Positions 12,519 to 24,018 of a stretch of DNA of 64,000 nt are shown piece by piece (within the stretch, counting starts at the first letter, position 1; each line of letters begins with the position of its first letter). The stretch is from Rhypophila decipiens (taxonomy: Eukaryota > Ascomycota > Sordariomycetes > Sordariales > Naviculisporaceae): contig MU858092.1 in NCBI GenBank assembly GCA_033297075.1, positions 124,001 to 188,000 on the forward strand, written 5' to 3'. The notes under the pieces are model-generated. The model was given only the letters and a program-made list of their open reading frames with translations. It had not been told where the DNA came from and made no database searches. A program made the translations under genes and the position numbers.

Positions 12519-15500
12519 ATGCTAATGACACAGACGCCTGTGTCGGTACTCCAGGGTCAGAACACTGCTGCGCCTTCTCACAACTCTCCGTACAAGAGGA
12601 CCGCCTCTCAGTCAAAACCCGGCGACTTTGCCGATTCCAATACCGATCGCAATCTGCAATACCGTTCTGCGGCTTCCACCTCGCTGATGAACGGAATCGT
12701 GGGGACGGCGCCACCCGGCGCCATGTACGTCCGGGCCCTCTATGACTACGAGGCAGACGACAGAACAAGCTTAAGTTTTCACGAGGGCGACATCATTCAG
12801 GTCATCACTCAACTCGAAAGCGGATGGTGGGACGGAGTCATAAATGGCGTTCGCGGATGGTTTCCCAGTAACTATTGTCAGATTATAACCAGCCCCGATG
12901 AGCTCCCAGAACTAGACGAGAACACAGAGACCGTCCAGGTCGAAGAAGAGCAGGAAGACCGAGAACTCTACGAAGAAAGCTTCGATGACGACGAAGGCTC
13001 AGAACACGACGATGGCGAGAATCTGCCGCTGGAAGGGACTGAAGGTGACAGGTCGAGGGCCGATTTCTGGATTCCTCAAGCAACACCAGATGGTCGTCTG
13101 TTCTATTACAACACGATGACTGGGGAAAGCAGCATGGAATTACCTCTCGAGTCGCCCTCGTCCGTCAGCGAGACAGGCCCCAAAAACCCAATGAACGTCG
13201 TTTTTCCAGAGAAAACCAGGCCCCCACCAGAACTCATGGCCCAGGGTCTGACGCAGGATGAAGAAGACGAGTCGGATGTCAACTCGGCGTCTGAACTTGA
13301 GGGTGAGGCTCTGATGAATGCAACTAGAGGATCAGTGGTAAGTGTCAGCCCTATCACGGAACGCTCAAGCTTATGCCTGCTAATTTTGACTTCATATAGC
13401 CCGCTATGCGTCGTGCCTACAGGTCCAATCATGACGGTATCTCTCCATCGGTATCCATGGACTCAATAAATGGGCAGGTGCTTGGGAGTAAGGGACGGAG
13501 CGACACCCTTTCGAACGGCGCAGCGAATCCGACTCCCATGATAGCCGCGGCCACCTCCTTTACTAGCACCGGCTATAACCTTCCAGCAACGACCGCGATT
13601 CCCCGGTCCTTTTTCGATGACGGCACCACGCCGCCGCTGACCTGGAGTCGGTTGGTCTCCAACATGAAAAAGGCTATCGATCGTTATCGCGATGCCATCA
13701 CAAACGGTAGCCGATCTGAGTACGTCGCCCGAGCGGAAGACATCTCGGACCATCTCAGACTGCTCCTCGCGGCCGGGTCAGGAACTACGGACAATCACTC
13801 GGGCCAGCCTTCGATTATTTCCACCAACAAAGCGTTATACCCTCACTTCAGGGACATGATGTCCAAATTTTCCAAGCTTGTTATTTCTTCGCATATTGCC
13901 GCCGCCGATTGGCCTAATGCCGAATCCGTACAAAAATGCCTCCAGGAGGCCGATGGAGTTTTATTAGGAGTATTCAGCTACGTAGAGGTTGCAAGACAAC
14001 AGCGGGGAGAAGAAATTCCAAGGCTGTTCCCAGGTTTCGTCATAGGTTCTAGTTCGGGCGGAAGTTGGCAGAACAATGGTCTTGGACCTCGGGACCCCAT
14101 TACCTCAAACTTCCTGGAAGATGAGGAAGGTCTGATCGAGCCTACCGCCGTCCTGGACGGAAAACTCTTGGAGAGATTGGATGAGCTGAAGAGGATGTTG
14201 GTGTCAAGCATTCGGGAACTGGATAAGAACCTGGTTATCGGAGACAAGGTCATCTCCCCCTACAAGCACGAAGTGATCGGCAACAATGTCTGCACCGCCG
14301 GAGGAAGGGTATTGGAGATGTTCAAGCCCTGGATCGCAATGATCGAGTCAATCGATCTGTCGTCACTTGGCAATAGTTTCCAGACGCCACAGCTCTCCGA
14401 TTTCAGCACCAATAAACAGAGCCTGTACGATAACATCTCGGACCTGCTTCTTGGGTGCCAAGCAGTCGCGGGGCCCCTTGCCGACGAATGGTCGGAGGTG
14501 CGGGGACAGGCTCTCGAGGAGAGACTAGAATACGTCCGACAGTGCGCAAGGGCGTTGGAAACCAACTCGTCTCATATCGGCTTCTCTCTCCAGCTTCTGT
14601 CAGAGCAGGTGCAGATTAACGTCCAGCAGCAGACCGACAGCCGCTTGCGCGATGACGCGATCCAACGCGAGCCGCTTAGACGAGGCGACACCATGCAGTA
14701 CGATCGGCCACACCAGCGGACAGAGTCACGAGGGCTCATCAGGCCTGGCATGCCAATGGGGTCACAATCTTACACTGAAGGCGAACCCGGCCCAGCTAAC
14801 AACTATCGGAAGGGAGACCCAGTGAAGATGAAGAAGTTCTTTGGCGAAGATCCGACCCCGGCGACCCAAGGAATGGTGGTGGATGACACGCCCGATTTCT
14901 TGAAATTGGACTTTGAGAAGGATCTGTCTTGGGACCAGAAGATCCAACCTCCTGCTGTCAAGGGCGGTTCCCTTGTCGCTCTCGTGGAACAGCTGACGCG
15001 GCACGACAAACTCGACTCAAACTTCAACAACACATTCCTTCTCACGTACAGGTCCTTTACCTCGGCCAAGGAGTTGTTTGAAATGCTTGTGAAGCGATTT
15101 GCTATCCAGCCACCTGAGGGACTGACGCAAGCCGAGTACGAAATGTGGCGTGACGGAAAGCAGAAGCTCATCCGTTTCCGTGTGGTCAACATTCTCAAGA
15201 ACTGGTTCGAAAGTTTCTGGATGGAGGACCAGAGCGAGGAGACCAAGCAGCTCATCCGCGATGTGTACAACTTTGCCAAAGATACCATCAAATCGACCGA
15301 GACGCCTGGGTCAGGGCCATTGATGACTGCCCTCGACACGCGCCTAAATGGCAAAGAAGCAGGGGGTCGCCGTATGATCCAAACGGTCAATCAGAACACG
15401 CCGGCACCCATCATGCCCAAGAACATGAAGAAGCTCAAGTTCCTCGACATCGATGTCATTGAGTTCGCCCGTCAACTCACGATTATCGAGTCCCGGCTGT

Positions 15501-16813
15501 ATGGCAAGATCAAGCCTACCGAATGTCTTAACAAGACGTGGCAAAAGAAGGTCGGAGAAGGCGAGCCAGAGCCAGCTCCCAATGTCAAGGCTCTCATTTT
15601 GCACTCTAACCAGATGACAAATTGGGTTGCCGAGATGATCCTGGCACAGACCGATGTCAGAAAGCGCGTCGTCGTCATCAAGCATTTCGTCGCGGTTGCT
15701 GATGTATGTATTTCCCTTTTGAAATATTGTTTGCTATGCATGTACTTGATGCTAACTGCAAAACAGAAATGTCGGACTTTGAACAACTTCTCCACACTTA
15801 CCTCGATCATTTCGGCCTTGGGAACCGCGCCCATTGCCCGACTGAAGCGAACTTGGGACCAAGTCCCGCAACGTATACATGCTACTCTGGAAACAATGCG
15901 AAAATTGATGGCCAGCACCAAAAACTTTGGCGAGTACAGAGAAGCGCTGCACGTTGCAAACCCTCCTTGTATACCGTTTTTTGGTAAGCAACCCGACCAA
16001 CTTTCTGCTTGTTATGGCTAGAAAACTCACCCGTGATTTAGGTGTCTACCTTACGGATCTGACTTTCATCGAGGACGGTATCCCCTCCATCATCAAAAAG
16101 ACCAACTTGATCAACTTTGCCAAGCGGGCAAAGACAGCAGAAGTTATCCGTGACATCCAACAATATCAAAACGTGGCATATTCACTGCAGCCCGTCCCAG
16201 AACTGCAGGATTATATTCTGAGTAACATGCAAGCCGCGGGGGACGTTCACGAGATGTACGACAAGAGCTTACAGATCGAGCCCCGCGAAAGAGAGGACGA
16301 AAAGATTGTTCGGTATGTATCCGACTCATTTTTCAAATTTCGCCCTCGGAGGAGCGATGTCAAAGAAGATGTGTCATACACCAGGACTAGCGATGCCGGC
16401 AACAGTAGCCTCGCGGAAGGGGATGTTTCAGGGGTGGACGCCGTGGATGTTGCGTCAGAGGGGATGAGTCCGCTTGCGCCCAAATCGTCTACTACTACCA
16501 CATCTACCAAGCAGTCTTCTTCAAGCGAGGGGCTTTCAGCTCGGGAAAAACTATCAACGGTTGAGACAGTAAGTTTGAGTATTAACATTATGCTTTAGGG
16601 TGCTCGCCGAATCGGGTTTCCTCTGAACAATGCGCCTCGACACGACCCCTTTTCCGCGACGCACACTAAACTCGATTCCCCCCAAATCATGAAATGGACT
16701 GTCATTGTGGTGGTGGCGTATGGGCATAGGACTCTTTGGGTAGAGTGTTGGACCAAGTTCAGCAATTATCACGCCGGAGGAGCAGGTATCGAGTTGGAGT
16801 ATATGGAGGGTAG
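12519..16813 (+). CDS. CDC25: Ras guanine-nucleotide exchange factor, CDC25 family
   Basis: It loads GTP onto Ras at the plasma membrane, upstream of adenylate cyclase/PKA signalling. Exons are 12519-13337, 13400-15703, 15767-15983 and 16042-16568. Three of the introns are canonical with CTAAT or CTAAC branch points. The domain order is an SH3 domain (about residues 70-124, with ALYDYEA and GWFPSNY), an acidic linker, a WW-like motif (about 183-211) whose second Trp is replaced, a RasGEF N domain (about 795-905) and the catalytic RasGEF domain (about 954-1176, including KCRTLNNFSTL and the FIEDG stretch). The last exon is uncertain. A strong GTAAGT donor at 16569 could splice to 16730, which ends the protein at 16813 after 1316 residues; alternatives are reading through to a stop at 16598 or a 30-nt intron leading to a stop at 16904. 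The start ATG has a second in-frame ATG two codons on. Family assignment is certain; the 3' end is not. Confidence 0.93.
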
Positions 16814-18876
16814 GATATTTGGCAGCCATGCAGAGTGTCAGCACAGACAGGCGACACAAGATCTAGACCAAAGCAGGAAATCCGCCCTCTTCAACCGAAC
16901 CTGACCGATCCACACAACCGACGACTGCTACGAATCGACGACTACGGGCGATTTTGGGAGCTATTGGGGGGAAGGATTCTACAGGAGGCTATGACTGACA
17001 TGAAAATCTGGGACCATTTGGGAGGGAGGGAATCATTGGAAAGAAGGGACGGGTTTATGAACAACATCTATCTGGATACCTTTACCTTTGATGTGGATCG
17101 GTCCCTGGGAAATTTGGCGTACCTGGCTATAGAGGTGGAGGAAGGACGAAAGAAAGCAGGTTGAGCAGAGCATGGCAGAAGCCACACAGATGATTACTGA
17201 AGTTATGAATGAAAGATATGGGTTTACATGGAAACGTGAGAGTTGAGAATATGGAGCTCGTTGAGGCGATGGGCTGAATACTGATCAAGATGACTGAGGT
17301 GAGATTGAGGCGATGCTGGCAGGTAGGTTGGTATTTATCGTCAAGGTGCGAACGAGGGGATGCTTGTGAATGTTCTATGTGTGAATTGGATATCTGAACG
17401 GATTTGGAAGTCAAGGTAGCACACGGGCTTGAAATACTTTATAGGAGTCAGGAAGGTCGGGGCGTCGTGGTTGGTGGTGGTATCTTGGGAACGGGAACTT
17501 TGGAGTTTGGCTGGTTTGTCTGTACATACATCTGCTTTCCCGTTCACATGATTTACCCTTTGTACCCTTTTGTTACTTGAGGAGTTCTGTTTACCTTGTC
17601 GGCGTAGCGCAGCATTTTGAGAGTTGTATTGGACATATTTGTTGATATCAATGTTTTTTTGTTTAGTATAGCAAATATCATTATACCCATCACTAGTTGA
17701 AGTTGTCGTCCAGCTGCCGTCCCCGGATTGATCGTCCTCGCTTCCGAGGTTGAGGTACAATATGCTTCTGGTATATGTAAGAGATCAGACCCAGAAATGC
17801 CATGAATCCCGCACACGGCTGACTGTCCGTCCCGCTCGTTCGCTCGCCTGCATATTCCGTGCAGGAGTCAGATGTCCACACTACGCGGTCCATAGTGGGA
17901 AGTGGTCAGTGTGGCGGCAACAATAATCAAGACAACTGCCTCCACATCGGCTCCAATAGATGTACAGTCAGAGTACGTACCTTCCTTATAGTACAACCAA
18001 TGATATGTCCATTCATGGCCTTTGATCCATACAGACAGAACCACACCTCCGACTCCAGTCGCCCAGGCAAATGGTAGTAGTACGTACCTACGGTACCCTC
18101 CACCGCTGGATATCTATCAAGGCCCTGACTTTCCTAGAGTCTAGATAGATACCTAGGTATTCCGCGCTTACTACATTAGACAGCTCAGCTGTGAGCATCA
18201 AGCGAACGTAATGTAATGTACGTACAGTACGGCTCTAGAATGAACCCACCCATCCATCCATCCATCCGCATAAAAGACACAAGACGACGTACATGCATAA
18301 CATCCGCATAGGAGGGTGCCATACAACCAACTCACCTGGGTACCGCCACGGTATCATTCTTTGCTAATCTCTGACCTCCTTCCTAATCTTGTCGAAAAAT
18401 GCCAACAGACGAGCGGAAAGACAAAATACGCAGTTGGACCTGCCTGCTGAACATATTAGACTGTAGGTAGCGTGTTCGTGCAGAACTTGACTGGAGTTGA
18501 GGTACCTCGTTGTTACTGACTCAATAAATTAGTTCGATAATTAACAAACCCCCTTGGCTTTCTGCTCTTCTCAGCGCAATCGAGTATATGTCTGACTCTC
18601 CCGTGTTTAAATGATAACGAGGTGGTTATTTCCTTTTTCTAAAATACGCTGACCCTCGGTTTTAACAGTTCTCCCTGTTAACGATATGTACAAAACGGAC
18701 CTGACCTGAGGGCCATGTTTTAATACCCTAGTATATCCTCCTCATATGTCAAAAACAGCCAACCCACCAACCAAAACGCCGTAAACTCCTTGCCAAAAGT
18801 AGTGTCCCGTTCCAAAATACTCTTTACATAAAGATGACAATGCCCTCAGGGGTTACCTCGAGCCGAAAGCGCCATA
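16814..18876. other. convergent intergenic region CDC25 / CWC21
   Basis: No supportable gene is present. Short open frames (for example 16835-17164 on the plus strand) have no recognisable domain. A (CATC)4 microsatellite lies at 18251-18266, and TACCTAGGTA/GTACGTAC-type words cluster at about 18080-18240. The region should hold the 3' ends of both converging genes. Confidence 0.5.
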
Positions 18877-19918
18877 CTAACGGCGGTCTCGATACTCTCG
18901 AAGGCGGTCGTCCCTGTCATCGCGGCGGTACAAATCTCCACTCTCTCTCCGCCGGCCACCATCTCTCTCATCCCGCCGGTATTCGTCCCCGCTATCATCC
19001 CTGCGATAACGATCGTCCCTCCTCGGCGACGCACTCCGGCGCGGGCCCTCATCGCTGCTGTAACTCCGTCTTCGTCTGTCGGCGCCGCCCCTCTCTCTGC
19101 TCCTACTCCTACTCCTGCTTAAACTCCGACTCCGGCTCCGGCTCCTGACCCTACTTCTGCTCCTGTCCCTCGAGTCATCCCGGTACCTGCCCCTATCCAC
19201 ATCAGCATCCCTATCCTCCCTCTCCCGGCTTAAATCCCGCCCTCGTTCCCGTCCCCGCTCGACAGACCTCTCCCGAGGACGGTTCCGATCCCGAGAAGGA
19301 CCAGTAGGCGCGTGAACAGGGGGCTCAGACGCGGGCCCCGACTCCCTCTCCAGAGCCTTCTTCAACCTGTCCTCTTGTCTCCGCCAATGGCTGCCCTCCT
19401 CGTAGTCCTTGCTGATCCGTAGCGCCTGCCTCAACCTTTCGCTCTCCTTGATCTTAGCCTCGGCGAGCTCATGCACCTGGTACATTTTCAGATTCTTGCG
19501 CAGAGGTCCTGGCCCGCCGGCACCTGGTCGGCCGTTTTGTTTCCTCTCCATCTCGGCGAGTAATTTCTGGCGGAGCTCGTCGCATTGTTTTTCGATTTCC
19601 TCTTCGTCGACTCTATTGGTTTGTTAGCGTAGGTTATACGTAAGAAAGAAGTGGTCAGTCAGGATATGAGTGTAAAGAAACATACTCTTGCTCTTCGAGC
19701 TTGTCGCGCAGCTCAAATACCTTGACCTCGACCTCGCGCTTGCGGTCGTGCTCGAGGATCCCCTGGTCGGGCTTGCGCTGGGTGTGGCGCATGTCGCTAA
19801 AGTCCTTGTCGCGCGCGTAGGGGCCATTGTCGTGCCGGCGAAAGTGCGCGAGGTTGCGCTGCACGTAGCCCGAGGTGCCGCTGCCTCGGGGCGTCGAGAG
19901 ACCGACGTTATCTGACAT
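18877..19918 (-). CDS. CWC21: pre-mRNA-splicing factor Cwc21 with RS tail (SRm300/SRRM2 N-terminal type)
   Basis: Cwc21 binds Prp8 and Snu114 in the catalytic spliceosome. Two exons, 19918-19686 and 19612-18877, are joined by a 73-nt intron (GTATGT donor, CTAAC branch) to give 322 residues. The N-terminus carries the diagnostic sequence MSDNVGLSTPRGSGTSGYVQ followed by the conserved RNLAHFR region. The cwf21 helix follows (about residues 55-100, with VDEEEIEKQCDELRQKLL), split by the intron. The C-terminal third (from about 190) is an Arg-Ser/Arg-Asp low-complexity domain with RSRSRSRS runs, so this is the longer filamentous-fungal form rather than the short budding-yeast protein. The start is fixed by the strong match of the first residues to the family. 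It is divergent from CDC123, with which it shares a ~650 bp promoter region. Confidence 0.95.
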
Positions 19919-20568
19919 TTTCTGTTGTTCTTTCGTCCGTCTGGGCTTTTTTTCGCGGTTATTAACCAGGAAGTGAATGTCTGGTTTGTGTAGTCCAATT
20001 CGGTGCAGCCTGTAATTCGGCGATGTGAGGCGGTCGAGAAATCGTGTCTTGGGTTGTCGTTGCTGATGTTTTGGTTGATTGATTGTTGACGTTGAATTCC
20101 TTCTTCGGTCAGGCCCGGACCGCCTGGCAAGGTTTGGCGCCGTGCTTGGAGAAGAACAGGGGTGCGAAAGGCGGTGAGCAGCTGGTTCCAACAACCGTAA
20201 TGGTCCTGACAGCGGGAACGGCAGAAAAATGTCCCTAATGGTGGGGTGTAAAATGTGCCCCGCAGTTATGACTCCAAGTTAAGCTTATGGTGTACAGTGA
20301 AGTTTATCAAAAGGGGCAATAAGTTTGAGATCTCTTGCCAGTGAATCGCCATCTGCTTTATTCTCCATAAAGTAAGACTGATATAAACTTGAGTTTCCCG
20401 CCTCTAAATGCTTGATATATAAGTCCAACATCACTCTTTTCATCCTGTGAACACTTGCCTCCCTCGAACTCGTAACGCTTCACTCATCTCGCTCACCACC
20501 AGTGCGTTCGCCTCATTCACGAATCCAATATACAACTTCACAATCCCATTTGACGACATTCAAGAAAC
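19919..20568. promoter_or_regulatory. bidirectional promoter region CWC21 / CDC123
   Basis: This 650-bp stretch separates two divergent start codons. On the plus strand a TATATAA box lies at about 20416-20422, some 150 bp before the CDC123 ATG, and is followed by a C/T-rich leader without upstream ATGs. No comparable TATA box is obvious for CWC21. No open frame of note is present. Confidence 0.5.
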
Positions 20569-22152
20569 ATGCCTGCTATCGAAGCCACGACGCCCACACA
20601 ACCTGGCCAAGCCCAGGATTCCACTGCCCTTCCTGAGCTCAGATTTCCTCCCGTCACCAAAGACCACATCCTCCATTGCGGTTATGACTTTTGGTTCCCA
20701 AAGTTCGTCCTGACACTTTACCGTGATCCATGTCTTATCACAAGGTGCAAATGCTAACTTCCAAAACTCAGATATCGAACATCATGTATCCGCTCACGGG
20801 TGATCCCTCTGACTCCAGAGTTCGTCTCCTACATCCGGGAAGACGGCATCCTCCTAGCGGACGATGAGAAAGACACCAAATCCCATAACGACGGTGAAGA
20901 CGGCGCCGATGACGATGACGACGACTGGGAACCTACCAACCCATCCACCTTCCGGCCTCCTCCAGAAGATGAAGACAATAACTCCGACTCAGACTCCGAG
21001 GATGAAAAGCCGGCCAAACTCCCGCCCAACAAGCGATTTCCCGACCTCCACAACTCCATCAACGCAGCAATAAAAACCCTAGGCGGCGCTGTAGCCCCCA
21101 AGCTCAACTGGTCCTCTCCAAAAGACGCAACCTGGATCTCGCGCCACCCAAACACCATGAAATGCACCTCGGCCAACGACATTTACATACTCCTAAAGTC
21201 ATCCAACTTCATCACCCATGATCTAGACCACGCCTTTGACGGTACCACCTCCTCGCCGGCCTCTACCAAATCCTTCACTCCCTGTCTGGTCTTGCGAACT
21301 TTCTTCAACCCCTTGCCGTCTCTGGAATTCCGCTGCTTTGTCAAGGACAGAAACCTAGTAGCCATCACCCAGCGAGATCTCAACTACTACGAGTTCTTGA
21401 AAGGTCTCAAACCAACCATCATCAGCCGAGTCAGGGAGTTATTCCACAAAATGAGATTCAGCTTTCCCGATTCGTGCTGGTCCTTTGACGTATACATCCC
21501 CGAGGCGTACTACGCAAACGATAGCGAGTCAGAATCCGACGCAGATGACGAGGAAGCACTTGCACGGAGGAATGGACGAAGGCTGGCACGTGCTAGGCTG
21601 ATAGACATCAACCCGTGGGCACCCAAGACCGACACCCTGCTGTTTAGATGGGACGAGCTCCTGAATATCCATGTGGCGAGGCCCATTTTGGGAGCATCTT
21701 CTACTGAAGGGGGCCGGGGCGACAGTAAGAAATCTAAGAAGAAGGTAGTTAGGCTGCCGATTCGACTAGCAACTTCTTCCTCTTCCTCCTCGGGACAAGC
21801 TGAGAACAGCGGCACTGCTTCAGGCACATTGACGGCCCAACTGCAACAAGTCAATATCGAGGACCAACAACACGATGCAAGCGAGAGCGAAACGTCCCGG
21901 GATGACATTGACAACGACCAAAGTACCACCGACGATGATGAGGACGATGATGAAGAGGAGGAAGAAGACCATGAGCCCGAGCTACGGATAGTTGAACATG
22001 ACGACCCGGCTGCATACAATTTTTGCTCGCCGCAGTACTCGGCTCATAAGCTGCCCAAGGAAGTCGTTGACGCGAGCATGGCTGGGAATGGTGGCATGGG
22101 GGAGTTTGCCCAGCGCTGGCAGCGGATTGTGGAGGGAAGGGAGAGGGCGTAG
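20569..22152 (+). CDS. CDC123: Cdc123/D123 family eIF2 assembly factor
   Basis: Cdc123 is an ATP-grasp-fold protein that binds the eIF2 gamma subunit and promotes assembly of the eIF2 heterotrimer. Two exons, 20569-20702 and 20772-22152, give 504 residues. The donor is the weaker GTTCGT, but the branch (GCTAAC) and acceptor are clear, and splicing joins HILHCGYDFWFPK to YRTSCIRSRVIPLTPEF, the family's N-terminal signature. Further signatures are EFRCFVKDRNLVAITQRD (about residue 230), SFDVYIP (about 283) and LIDINPWAPKTDTLLFRWDE (about 321), the last containing acidic residues expected in the nucleotide site. Acidic inserts are present at about 70-110 and again near the C-terminus (a D/E run at about 438-450), lengthening it beyond yeast Cdc123 (about 360 residues). 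An AATAAA occurs at 22331-22336, some 180 nt after the stop. Confidence 0.96.
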
Positions 22153-23971
22153 GCACCTATCGATAACTGCTCATGAGCGAATGAATACCTACCTATCTAG
22201 CGAGGGACAAATTATCTACGAAGCTGGGCTATCTTATGCCCTGCGTGGGTCAAAGAGAAGTTGCAGGAGTGCGACGAGTCGAAAAGGCTGGGTATTAGAT
22301 ATACGGCCGTACACACCACGGCAACGGAAGAATAAAAGAGCATACATGTGTGGGTAGTTAAAACTCAGATTAGTCCACCACCACCACATATTCTAGAGTG
22401 TTGTGTCTGTAGAATAACCCAGGAAAGCGATGTGAACGCCGGTATACAAGGACGGACATGCGACTTTTAAAACCGAGAGACGAGAAAGAAACATGAGTGG
22501 TTCTTTCGAACCGAATCCAATGCACCATGTCAACCCATCTAGGCCAACTGAGTAACTAACACCACTTTTATCTTGCAAGTTTGGTGTCGTGTCCACGTCT
22601 TCACAGTTATGTCAGTCAAACACGTACGTCCCTATGCTGTCTTTCCTTTCAGTGCTGTGGTAATCCTGCCGAGTGAAATGGTATCGTGACAAATTTATAA
22701 GGAAAACAAGAAGGAAACAAGGAGATGTACACGCAATATCACAATGTGAATACAATAAAGACCCGTATGTTAGGCCAAACTCCTTCACCCGAACTGCCTG
22801 ACCACGTCATCAACATACAGTAGCAACCTGGAAGATACCTGGGTGGGCAGGCAGCTAAACTACCTACTCTGCCATGTATGGAAATAGGTTGCTACCAACC
22901 CTCAAGGCAGCCAGGTAAGGAGGCAGGCAGGTAAGCGACTGAATACAAACAAAGCTACCAGGTATGCAGGCATCACAGCATCACCGCACCATCATCACCG
23001 TCACTAACCATCACCAACATCACCATCATCAAAGGCAAGAAGGAACGGTCCAGACTGGAGTAGAGTATAAGTAAGACCCAGAATCCATATAATGTATTTT
23101 GTTCGGTTAACAACAAATTAAGAAAAAAAGTAGATATAGAAGAGAAAAAAAGAACTACCAAAGGTAGGTAGGTAAGTAGGTATGTAAAGCTAAACCACAA
23201 ATTCCCGAATGAAACAAAACCCCAATACAATGACAGAAAGAAGAAAAAGGAAGAAAGGCCCAACATCCCATGTCTCGTCTTGAAAATAAATCCCTGCGTG
23301 ATATTATACCCTTCCTTTAGAAATTACTCCCAAAACCCCCAAAAAGACCCATATCTTTCCGCAAATATGAATAAATAACAAGGCCGAGAAAGAAAGAAAA
23401 AAGAAGAAAAAAGACATCATCCATTTTATATATCCCCTCTCAAATCAACCATATTAAGCCCACGGTTCGTCCAACAATCAAGGTCCGAGCCAAGATTGGC
23501 CCCCATAAAAGTGATGCTCAAACGGGCAAACAGAAAGAAACAAAAACAAGGCTCATGCTCAATCTTCAGCACAGATTGAACCAAAAACAAAGTAAAACAC
23601 TGCTAGCACCCAAAAGAAGTCGAATTACGTGCTAGAAGTTCAAAAAGATTAATCTGGTAGAAACGTAGCCATATACACCCTTTTGTCTTTCGCTCATCTT
23701 CGTGAAACCAGAAACCCAAGAGTCGCAAAACCCACAAGGAGTCATTGTCATCATAATGATATATGCTCCGGACATAAACTCTTAACCCGGAGAGGGAAAA
23801 AAAAGACAAAGAACAAAACGGAGAATGGGGTGCTATGCTTCTTTCGCTGGGTTAGAACTCGCCATGGCAGACTTCACACGGCCCTTGACCGCCGCTAAAT
23901 TAAAAACGAAGGTTTCATCAAACGAGAGTTCCTGCCCCAAGCAGAACGCAGAACTAATAGAACGAGAATCA
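22153..23971. other. convergent intergenic region CDC123 / PUF gene
   Basis: No gene is supported. The region contains an AATAAA at 22331-22336 (plausible poly(A) element for CDC123), CAGG/GGTA-type short repeats at about 22840-22980, a run of CAYCA words at about 22975-23031 and a GGTAGGTAGGTAAGTAGGTA microsatellite at about 23163-23182. Hydrophobic minus-strand open frames here (for example 22973-23266) are products of A-rich low complexity. Confidence 0.5.
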
Positions 23972-23976
23972 AACCG

Positions 23977-24018
23977 CTTCCAAGATGGAAGCCCACTCTT
24001 CCAAGATGGAAGCCCACT
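23977..24018. repeat. 21-bp tandem duplication, each unit a perfect hairpin, at the PUF stop codon
   Basis: Two identical 21-bp units, 23977-23997 and 23998-24018, lie head to tail. Each contains the inverted repeat CTTCCA-AGA-TGGAAG. The second unit overlaps the TAG stop of the PUF gene (24019-24017). In the mRNA two 6-bp stems with three-base loops would follow the stop directly. Confidence 0.95.

Noticed and set aside
22973..23266. Hydrophobic minus-strand open frame as a membrane protein
   Set aside because: It is the reverse complement of A-rich and CAYCA low-complexity DNA, giving Phe/Leu/Ser runs and no conserved design.
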